A stretch of 19,886 bases of DNA from Gallionella sp. UBA6045 (lineage in GTDB: Bacteria > Pseudomonadota > Gammaproteobacteria > Burkholderiales > Gallionellaceae), in the NCBI GenBank assembly GCA_002429165.1, contig DIYV01000111.1, positions 1 to 19,886 of the forward strand, in the 5' to 3' direction. Positions 1 through 5,889 of the stretch are shown here, in pieces (positions within the stretch are counted from its first letter, which is position 1; each line of letters opens with the position of its first letter). The notes under the pieces were generated by a model that worked only from the letters and a program-made list of their open reading frames with translations, did not search any database and was not told the origin of the DNA. A program made the position numbers and the translations under genes.

Positions 1-64
1 TGGGACGGCTGGACGCTTACGGCGCTCCGCGGTATGGGCGCTCCGAATTAGCGTCTGCGGGTGA

Positions 65-92
65 TTGACAGAGTTGCACTGTTCCTTATGTT
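65..92 (+). promoter_or_regulatory. Predicted sigma70 promoter of the IS91-unit recombinase
   Basis: A perfect TTGACA -35 box (65-70) is followed after 16 bases by TATGTT (87-92), four of six matches to the -10 consensus. It lies 45 bases before the recombinase start codon. The recombinase ATG at 137 also has a good ribosome-binding sequence (AGGAGC at 124-129). Confidence 0.45.
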
Positions 93-136
93 GAGAAGTG
101 AGGCAATCCGCCTCATTTTCCGACAGGAGCAGAATC

Positions 137-1012
137 ATGAACTCAGCGACTCAAGCCATCAGTCCGTTGCGTCAACGCATGACCGACGACATGCGGATGC
201 GCAAACTCACTCCCCAGACCCAGAGCAGTTATATCTGCACCGTGCGGCAGTTCGCCGGTTTTCTGGGTCGCTCACCCGAAACGGCTACTGCCGAAGATTT
301 GCGACGTTACCAGTTGCACTTGGTGGATGACGGACACTCCCCAAGTGCAATCAATGCGGCGATCACCGGATTGAAGTTCTTCTACGAGACCACGATTGAA
401 CATCCAGAGCTACTCAGCCGGATGCAACCGGTACACCTCCCGCATAAATTGCCGGTGGTGTTGAGCCGGGAAGAGGTGGCACGGCTGATTGCCGCAAGCG
501 GGAATCTGAAACACCAGACGGCGCTGTCGGTCGCCTACGGCGCTGGATTACGTGCCAGCGAAGTGGTCGCGCTGAAGGTAAGTGACATCGACAGCCAGCG
601 CATGGCGCTGCGCATCGAACAGGGCAAGGGCAGCAAGGATCGCTACGCCATGCTCTCGCCGGTGCTGCTCGAGTGCCTGCGCAACTGGTGGCGGACTGCC
701 CATGCTCAGGGCAAGATACTCAATGGTGGCTGGCTGTTCCCCGGATTGAATCCGATAGGCCCGCTCAGTACGCGTCAACTCAACCGCGCGATACACGCCG
801 CCGCCGAGGCGGCGAACATCGACAAGCGTGTCTCGATGCACACCCTGCGCCACAGTTTCGCCACCCACTTGCTGGAGCAGAAGGTCGATATCCGCGTGAT
901 CCAGGTTCTGCTCGGGCACAAGAAACTTGAAACTACGGCACTGTATGCCCAGGTGGCCACCGAGGTCCTGCGCGAGGTGGTCAGTCCACTGGATAGCCTG
1001 AAGCCAGCGTAA
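137..1012 (+). CDS. Tyrosine recombinase (phage-integrase family) of IS91-like element
   Basis: This 291-residue protein has the XerC/XerD-like architecture. An N-terminal SAM-like DNA-binding domain (about residues 15-95) precedes the catalytic domain (about 105-285). The full catalytic set is visible: R139 in GAGLRASE, K167 in GKGSKDR, H235 and R238 in HTLRHSF, H261 in LLGHKK, and nucleophile Y270. Length is normal for the family. The start at 137 is chosen over an in-frame upstream ATG at 98 because AGGAGC lies 7-8 bases before it and the protein then begins just before the core-binding domain. It is followed after 31 bases by the IS91 transposase, and the pair probably moves together. Its precise role in transposition of these elements is not established to my knowledge; resolution or insertion are both possible. 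Confidence 0.85.
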   Translation: MNSATQAISPLRQRMTDDMRMRKLTPQTQSSYICTVRQFAGFLGRSPETATAEDLRRYQLHLVDDGHSPSAINAAITGLKFFYETTIEHPELLSRMQPVHLPHKLPVVLSREEVARLIAASGNLKHQTALSVAYGAGLRASEVVALKVSDIDSQRMALRIEQGKGSKDRYAMLSPVLLECLRNWWRTAHAQGKILNGGWLFPGLNPIGPLSTRQLNRAIHAAAEAANIDKRVSMHTLRHSFATHLLEQKVDIRVIQVLLGHKKLETTALYAQVATEVLREVVSPLDSLKPA

Positions 1013-1043
1013 TTCACGCTCGTAGTTCACGATCATCGTTGAC

Positions 1044-2234
1044 ATGCGTCCCGCACTGGAGGTCGCGGATATCTTCCGCGTCCATGATCCGGCATGGCGA
1101 GCAGCTCAGCAAGGGCATTTGAGTTTAGGGCAGCTCAAAGTCATGTCCGCCATCGAGCAGTGCCGTAGCGCGGCGCTGGGGGGACATGTGCTGCACTGTC
1201 CCGCCTGTGCGCATGACGAGATCGCCTACAATTCCTGCCGCAACCGGCATTGCCCCAAGTGTCAGGCGAGTGCGGCCAAGCGCTGGCTCGAAGCGCGCCA
1301 GACTGAGTTGTTGCCGGTGGACTATTACCACGTGGTATTCACCTTGCCGGAACCGATCGGCGCCATCGCTTATACCAACAAGGCGGTGATCTATCGTCTG
1401 CTGTTTGAGGTTGCCGCAGAAACGCTGCGTGTCATCGCCGCCGATCCCAAGCATCTGGGCGCGCGGATCGGGGCGACGCTGGTGCTGCACACCTGGGGAT
1501 CGGCGTTGACGCATCATCCGCATGTGCATGGCATCGTTCCGGGCGGCGGGCTGTCATTCGATGGTGAGCGTTGGGTCGCCTGCAAGCCGGGTTTCTTCCT
1601 GCCGGTGCGGGTGCTGTCGCGGCTGTTCCGGCGGCGCTTTCTGGAAGAACTGGAGCGGGCGCATCGCACCGGCCAGTTGCAGTTCTTCGGTGAGTACGCG
1701 CCGCTTGTCGATGCGGCGGCCTTCGCCGACTGGCTCGCGCCGCTGCGCAAGTGCGAATGGGTGGTGTATGCCAAACGCCCGTTTGCCGGGCCGGCGGCGG
1801 TGCGGGCTTATCTGTCGCGCTACACCCATCGGGTGGCGATCTCCAATTCACGCCTCATCGCCCTGGACGCGCGCGGCGTGACTTTCCGTTGGAAGGATTA
1901 TCGTGCTGCGGGGGCGACGCGCCACAAGACCATGACGCTCGGCGCGGACGAGTTCATGCGCCGCTTCCTGTTGCACGTCCTGCCCGGCGGCTTCCACCGC
2001 ATCCGCCATTACGGGCTGATCGCCAATACTGGGCGACGGGAGAATCTGGCACGGGCACGCGAGCTGCTGCATGTGGCGCCAATCGTCAGTGCGGAACCCA
2101 ATGCGGATGCATCGGCTGGATCCGTTCAGCCCACCTTCGTCTGCCCGGACTGCGGTGCGGCGATGATTATCGTCGATACCCTGGCGCGCAAATATCTGAT
2201 TCGCGCGCCACCTCAGCCTCGAGTTGTGCCATGA
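1044..2234 (+). CDS. IS91-family transposase (Y2/HUH type)
   Basis: This 396-residue transposase is full length. The N-terminal zinc-binding region has cysteines at 52, 55, 65, 70 and 73. The HUH metal-binding motif is HPHVH (158-162). The catalytic tyrosine pair is Y256 and Y260 within YLSRY, followed by the typical THRVAISN stretch. The C-terminus has a second CxxC (CPDC) and the family's usual short Arg/Pro-rich tail. IS91 enzymes nick single-stranded DNA and move by a rolling-circle-like mechanism, which can mobilise adjacent DNA. No strong ribosome-binding site precedes ATG 1044, so coupling to the upstream recombinase is likely. No frameshift or stop is seen. Confidence 0.88.
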   Translation: MRPALEVADIFRVHDPAWRAAQQGHLSLGQLKVMSAIEQCRSAALGGHVLHCPACAHDEIAYNSCRNRHCPKCQASAAKRWLEARQTELLPVDYYHVVFTLPEPIGAIAYTNKAVIYRLLFEVAAETLRVIAADPKHLGARIGATLVLHTWGSALTHHPHVHGIVPGGGLSFDGERWVACKPGFFLPVRVLSRLFRRRFLEELERAHRTGQLQFFGEYAPLVDAAAFADWLAPLRKCEWVVYAKRPFAGPAAVRAYLSRYTHRVAISNSRLIALDARGVTFRWKDYRAAGATRHKTMTLGADEFMRRFLLHVLPGGFHRIRHYGLIANTGRRENLARARELLHVAPIVSAEPNADASAGSVQPTFVCPDCGAAMIIVDTLARKYLIRAPPQPRVVP

Positions 2235-2591
2235 GCACAAGCGCTACTCGATATCCAAGCTGCCATCGGTCAGAGCCGATGCGGGAAGCTATTACCTTGT
2301 GGTGCCAAACTCTCGTTTACTGTTCGCAGCTTCAACGAGAAATCCTGCGTATCCGCTTCGACATGGCTTATCTGGATGATGTCATCGTCAGACAGATCGG
2401 CCTGATCGCCATGTCCAACGACAGAGTGAGGACTCAAATCCCCATAGACCGGCGCCTGCTCTAAAGCGCACCGGTACTTCACGCGGTTTCCTCCTTTGAG
2501 GCTTGTCCAACACCGGCCCGCAGCGTTATGCTGTATCGTGACCGGCCTGCGGCTGAGGGCCGCTATCGGATAACCCTTAACAATAACAGCC
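2235..2591. other. Non-coding right end of the IS91-like element
   Basis: There is no convincing gene between the transposase stop and the next minus-strand gene. This part ends with a GC-rich segment containing a 5-bp stem (GCGGC/GCCGC, 2549-2563), then an AT-rich stretch and GTTC at 2592-2595. IS91 elements carry their replication-type origin (oriIS) at the 3' end, next to a GTTC or CTTG target, so this is the best candidate region for it. Open frames on either strand here have no recognisable protein. Confidence 0.4.
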
Positions 2592-2805
2592 GTTCGCGAC
2601 TGGCAGCTTTCCGGCAATTAATATGGGAACATGAAGTTCCGTTCGGTGCCATTTGCAGACGCTCGATGGTGAAATTCAATTGCAGAGTGATTTTCTATTT
2701 AATGATTACACCAGTGTTGTGAAGGCTGGAGTTAATGCGACAGAACTGGGTTGGCCAGCATCTCGAAACGCCGGCCGTTCGCATCTCGACTGGGAATCGA
2801 TATAG
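2592..2805. other. Intergenic region between IS91 end and catabolic island
   Basis: No gene is seen. It holds a short inverted repeat (GGAAC/GTTCC, 2626-2640), the left copy of the 47-bp inverted repeat (2710-2756) and two direct copies of GCATCTCG near 2780. No convincing terminator with a T-tract follows the DUF1634 gene, which ends at 2806. Confidence 0.5.
2710..2756 (+). repeat. Inverted repeat, left copy (IR-L)
   Basis: This 47-bp stretch matches the reverse complement of 4795-4841 at 42 of 47 positions, with a perfect 29-bp core (2720-2748 against 4803-4831). The two copies face inward and bracket the GntR-TauE-DUF1634 module. No target duplication is evident outside them. Confidence 0.85.
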
Positions 2806-3147
2806 TCACGCGCCATGTACTGGCAGGTAAATTCCGAGCGCCGTGCCAAAGGCAATAATGGTCAACACGGCGGCCGTAATTATGCCGAACATGTAGTCAC
2901 GTTCACGCAGGAATACGACTAACATCAGTGCCAATCGCAGCACCGGCAGCATGATGAGCAAAGCAATACCGGCCATAACGATCGTTGTGCCGGACGGCCC
3001 CCCTAAAGCTGAGGCACCCAGGTAACCTTCAACTTGTACCAGCACGAGTCCCAGTGCAGTGACAGCGGATGAGAACCATGTGCCATAGTTCAGAAGTTGC
3101 GCGAGCATTCCTTCCAGTCGTTCTGTTTTCAGTGTCTTGGTGTTCAA
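2806..3147 (-). CDS. DUF1634 family membrane protein
   Basis: This 113-residue protein has three predicted membrane segments (about residues 20-45, 50-78 and 85-110), a short cytoplasmic-looking N-terminus and the length typical of DUF1634. Genes of this family commonly sit beside TauE/SafE permeases, as here, so it is inferred to assist the exporter; its biochemical role is unknown. The start is a TTG that overlaps the TauE stop codon (TTGA, 3147-3144), which indicates translational coupling. An in-frame ATG at 3108 is an alternative start but would remove only the hydrophilic N-terminus. Confidence 0.7.
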   Translation of the reverse strand: MNTKTLKTERLEGMLAQLLNYGTWFSSAVTALGLVLVQVEGYLGASALGGPSGTTIVMAGIALLIMLPVLRLALMLVVFLRERDYMFGIITAAVLTIIAFGTALGIYLPVHGA

Positions 3148-4007
3148 GCGAGGTTTCCGAAAAGATGGATGCCAAAAGCGGTGAGAAGCATTTGCGCGGC
3201 CAGCGCTATGAGCACGACGACGAACAGCACGCGGAGCTTCTCATTGGACACCCGCATCAGGATGCGCGCACCCAGCACCGAACCCACGACCGAACCAAGG
3301 ACGACGGGGCCGGCGATGGAAGGCACGATATCGCCGCGCATGAAATAGGCACCTGCACTGGCTGCCGCCGTCACGCCGATCATGAAATTGGAGGTAGCTG
3401 ACGACACCTTGATTGGCAGGCGCAGGGCGGTGTCCATGGCCGGGATCTTAAGCACCCCGCTGCCAATCCCCAGCAGGGCCGAGATCAGACCCGCGCCGTA
3501 CATCAGAGTCATGCCCATCGGCACGCGCTGCACCTGATAGGTGACCTCACGTCCAAGCGCGCGATCGGGATAGCTCGCGTGAAGTTTCAAGATATCTGCC
3601 CAACTCGTGCCTGTTTTCTCGCTGGCTGTGGCGACCGGATCGGCACGTCGTGCCAGCATCTGTCTGGCAGACACCAGCAACACCACTGCGAATAGACAAT
3701 ATAGATAGGACACCGGAATGATTCCAACCAGAAATATGCCAGTTAGGGCACCCAGCGTGGTTGCCGTTTCAAGTACGACGGCCAGCCGTATATTGGTCAG
3801 GCTACCTTTCAAAAACGAAGAAGCACTGCCGCATGAGCAGGCGATCACCGATACGATGCTTGCGCCGATGGCCGTATGGATGTCGACGCCTCCAAACGTC
3901 GCCAGGATCGGCACAACGAAGATGCCGCTAGCCATGCCGAGCATGCCGCCAAAAGCACTGGAGCCGAGCGCCACCGCGAACAGCCACAAACCAAAATGAG
4001 CATGCAT
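3144..4007 (-). CDS. TauE/SafE family anion exporter (copy 1)
   Basis: This 287-residue polytopic membrane protein has the two-repeat TauE/SafE fold. The first repeat carries GGMLGMASG near residue 20 and the second carries ALLGIGSGVLKIPAM near residue 178, with about eight hydrophobic segments and a hydrophilic central loop (about 118-160). Members of this family export sulfite or sulfate, or sulfoacetate-type anions, in organosulfonate degraders. It starts one base after the GntR stop codon and its own stop overlaps the DUF1634 start, so the three are one transcript. Export of sulfite released by SuyAB is the likely role. The family also contains uncharacterised substrates, so specificity is inferred from context. 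Confidence 0.82.
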   Translation of the reverse strand: MHAHFGLWLFAVALGSSAFGGMLGMASGIFVVPILATFGGVDIHTAIGASIVSVIACSCGSASSFLKGSLTNIRLAVVLETATTLGALTGIFLVGIIPVSYLYCLFAVVLLVSARQMLARRADPVATASEKTGTSWADILKLHASYPDRALGREVTYQVQRVPMGMTLMYGAGLISALLGIGSGVLKIPAMDTALRLPIKVSSATSNFMIGVTAAASAGAYFMRGDIVPSIAGPVVLGSVVGSVLGARILMRVSNEKLRVLFVVVLIALAAQMLLTAFGIHLFGNLA

Positions 4008-4008
4008 G

Positions 4009-4764
4009 TTAATTATTTTCCGTACCGCCTGTTGTTCGCCGGGCCAGACGAGTTACAAAACGAATCATGTCTCCCCGGTAGTAGAGTTTTTCGTAGTCAA
4101 CCGGTCGGGCGCCAACGGAATACGAGGTCCGCTCGACCAGAAAGATCGCACTGCCAGTTTCAATACCGAGGGCCCGAGCGATGTTCTCTTCCGCCAATAC
4201 CGCTTCCAGGCGGTATTCCGCTTCCAGCAGTGGTATTCCGTACTTCTGCTCAAGCAGCGCGAAAATCGGTTCGACCTCGAGATCATGGGTAACCACCTTG
4301 TCGCCAAGCTCGCGCGGCAGATAGGTTTCGTCGAACGATGTTGGCACGCCGTCGGCCAAGCGAACGCGTTGAATCCTGACAACCAGCGTGCCAGGCACGA
4401 GCGCAAGGTTGCGAGCAATGGTACTGTCGGCAGTGATGACCCGTTTGTCGATGAGGCGGGCGGTAGGCGTGCGTCCAATGGCCTGCATGTCCTCGACGAA
4501 ACCGCTCAGTTCGGTTAGATCCTGCGTGATCTTTGGCGACGCAACGAAGGTGCCCTTGCCTCGCCGGATTTCAATCAGGCCGCGACTTGCTAGGTTCTGG
4601 ATCGCTTTGCGAACGGTTGTGCGACTTACATCGAAGCGCTGGATCAGGCTGTACTCGGGGGGAATCTGACTGCCGGGTGGCAAGCTGCCATCGGAGATGC
4701 TTGATGCGAGCACCGTTTCAACCTTGGCGTAAAGCGGGAGCGGATTATTGTTATCAGTATGCAT
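4009..4764 (-). CDS. GntR/HutC-family transcriptional regulator (copy 1)
   Basis: This 251-residue regulator has an N-terminal winged helix-turn-helix (about residues 8-75; IPPEYSLIQRFDVSRTTVRKA is cut from its recognition region around 34-54) and a C-terminal UTRA effector-binding domain (about 95-240). That is the HutC subfamily, whose members usually bind small carboxylates, amino acids or sugars. The start is the first ATG, 7 bases downstream of a predicted -10 box, so the leader is very short or the -10 assignment is imperfect. It heads the tauE-DUF1634 transcript and probably controls that exporter module, possibly also the neighbouring catabolic operon. Effector and operator are unknown. 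Confidence 0.85.
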   Translation of the reverse strand: MHTDNNNPLPLYAKVETVLASSISDGSLPPGSQIPPEYSLIQRFDVSRTTVRKAIQNLASRGLIEIRRGKGTFVASPKITQDLTELSGFVEDMQAIGRTPTARLIDKRVITADSTIARNLALVPGTLVVRIQRVRLADGVPTSFDETYLPRELGDKVVTHDLEVEPIFALLEQKYGIPLLEAEYRLEAVLAEENIARALGIETGSAIFLVERTSYSVGARPVDYEKLYYRGDMIRFVTRLARRTTGGTENN

Positions 4765-4770
4765 GTAGAA

Positions 4771-4799
4771 ATAGTGACGTAATGATGTCTTGATGTCAA
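4771..4799 (-). promoter_or_regulatory. Predicted promoter of GntR-tauE-DUF1634 module
   Basis: On the minus strand a perfect TTGACA (4799-4794) is followed after 17 bases by CACTAT (4776-4771), three of six matches to the -10 consensus. The right copy of the 47-bp inverted repeat lies against and upstream of the -35 box. The -10 box is very close to the start codon at 4764, which would make the mRNA nearly leaderless; another -10 placement is possible. Confidence 0.35.
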
Positions 4800-4841
4800 A
4801 CGCAGTTCTGTCGCATTAACTCCAGCCTTCATAACATTGGT
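4795..4841 (-). repeat. Inverted repeat, right copy (IR-R)
   Basis: This is the partner of 2710-2756, inverted, with 42 of 47 matches and a perfect 29-bp core at 4803-4831. It lies between the end of the comC-like gene and the regulator's promoter, immediately upstream of the -35 box. Confidence 0.85.
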
Positions 4842-4846
4842 CTTGA

Positions 4847-4867
4847 CGGTGATTCCGGATTTCACCG
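4847..4867 (-). terminator. Hairpin after the comC-like gene, possible terminator
   Basis: A perfect 6-bp stem (CGGTGA/TCACCG) with a 9-base loop lies directly after the comC-like stop codon (4871-4869). There is no T-tract after it, so an intrinsic terminator is uncertain; it may instead protect the 3' end of the operon mRNA. Confidence 0.3.
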
Positions 4868-4868
4868 C

Positions 4869-5873
4869 TCAGACTTGCGCCAATGTGACAAGTTGTGAAT
4901 ACAGGGCATTAGAAATTTCGACACCTTGTTCGTGAGCGCGAACTTCCGTGCTAGATCGGCGCTCGCCCGGCAGCCTCACGTTCGGGTCCGCAAGCATGGC
5001 ACCGATCAATGTTTCCATGCGCTCGTCATATATAGCGGTGCCTGCCAGCGCGCCCGGATCGAACGCCAGAAACCCCTGACCAATACGCGGCGGCTGACCA
5101 GTCTCGGAGAAAAACGACTCCGCTTCAAAGCCGAACGCCGCTCCGGTCAAGGCGCACGACAACAACTCGATCATCAGTGCCAGCATTGCCCCCTTGACGC
5201 CTCCAGCCGGCAGCATGCTACCTTCCAGGGCAGCTTGTGGATCGGTCGTCGGATGACCATCTCGGTCCAGTGCCCAACTCTCCGGAATCGCCCGCCCTTC
5301 GCGCGCGGCGAGCATGATCTTCCCGCGCGCCACTTCACTCAGCGACAGGTCAATCACCAGCGGATCGCGATCGCGGCGTGGAAATACCGCCGCGATCGGA
5401 TTGGTGCCGAACAGCGGCGTACGTCCACCCCAAGCAGGCATGGCGGCGGGAGAATTGCCCCAAGCCAGACCCACCATGCCTGCTTCTGCCAGCGGCGCAA
5501 GATGTAGGGCAGTGGCTCCGAAATGATTGCTATTGGTGACTCCGCTAAATGCCACTCCGAACTCATGCGCGCGCATCAATGTTTCACGCACTGCCAGTGC
5601 ACACGCACCGAAAGCAAGTCCGGCACGCGCATCAACCAGGCAAACTGCGCCTTTTTGGCGCGAAATCGTCGGTAGAGCCCAGCCGTCGACCCGACCATTA
5701 CGCAGATGAGCGGCATATAGCGGCGTGCGCGATACTCCGTGCGAAGCCAGGCCTTGTGCGTCGGCAGCTACTAAAAATTGTGCTGCCAAGCTTGCATTTT
5801 CATGCGCGGCGCCAGCACGTTCCAAACCCTGAGTCACCAGCGCCGTCAATACGTCCAATGTGATCAATGCCAT
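4869..5873 (-). CDS. comC: Ldh_2-family dehydrogenase, likely (R)-sulfolactate dehydrogenase
   Basis: This 334-residue protein belongs to the NAD(P)-dependent malate/L-lactate/ureidoglycolate dehydrogenase family (Ldh_2). Family signatures visible are SHG with the catalytic histidine H45, SNHFG (115-119) and GTNPI (156-160), plus a GGVKG stretch in the C-terminal half. ComC, the (R)-sulfolactate/sulfopyruvate oxidoreductase, is in this family, and the suyAB genes in the same operon make that the best functional guess. If the substrate is a sulfonated dicarboxylate, it could instead act as a sulfomalate dehydrogenase. The ATG at 5873 has AAGGA 8 bases upstream and lies 16 bases after the preceding gene, as the last gene of the long operon. 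The symbol is provisional. Confidence 0.72.
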   Translation of the reverse strand: MALITLDVLTALVTQGLERAGAAHENASLAAQFLVAADAQGLASHGVSRTPLYAAHLRNGRVDGWALPTISRQKGAVCLVDARAGLAFGACALAVRETLMRAHEFGVAFSGVTNSNHFGATALHLAPLAEAGMVGLAWGNSPAAMPAWGGRTPLFGTNPIAAVFPRRDRDPLVIDLSLSEVARGKIMLAAREGRAIPESWALDRDGHPTTDPQAALEGSMLPAGGVKGAMLALMIELLSCALTGAAFGFEAESFFSETGQPPRIGQGFLAFDPGALAGTAIYDERMETLIGAMLADPNVRLPGERRSSTEVRAHEQGVEISNALYSQLVTLAQV

Positions 5874-5889
5874 CAGCTTGTTCCTTTAT

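Larger units (their letters stand above)
1..2591. mobile_element. IS91-family insertion sequence with companion tyrosine recombinase
   Basis: The unit carries a tyrosine recombinase (137-1012) and an IS91-type HUH transposase (1044-2234) in tandem on the + strand, an arrangement known from one branch of IS91-like elements. The left end is not defined and may lie before base 1; two copies of the 9-mer GGCGCTCCG (21-29 and 37-45) lie there. The right end is placed tentatively at about 2591, after a small GC-rich hairpin (2549-2563), because the next four bases are GTTC, one of the tetranucleotides that IS91 elements use as target. Both genes are intact, so the element could be active. The boundaries are estimates; the element type is well supported. 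Confidence 0.75.

Noticed and set aside
1751..2464. Plus-strand open frame of 237 codons overlapping the transposase
   Set aside because: It is Arg/Cys-rich out-of-frame translation of the GC-rich transposase gene, with no family resemblance.
2270..2617. Minus-strand open frame of about 115 codons in the IS91 right end
   Set aside because: It has no recognisable family, no ribosome-binding site, and lies in the expected non-coding terminus of the element.
2720..2800. Remnant coding sequence in the inverted repeat (both copies read KAGVNATEL in one frame)
   Set aside because: The frame is short, diverges immediately after the core, and matches no family I recognise; identical DNA gives identical translation and is not evidence for coding.
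4001..4764. ATGCAT hexamers at the starts of the first TauE and GntR genes as operator copies
   Set aside because: They coincide with the Met-His start codons of both proteins and lack the extended palindrome seen near 18800.
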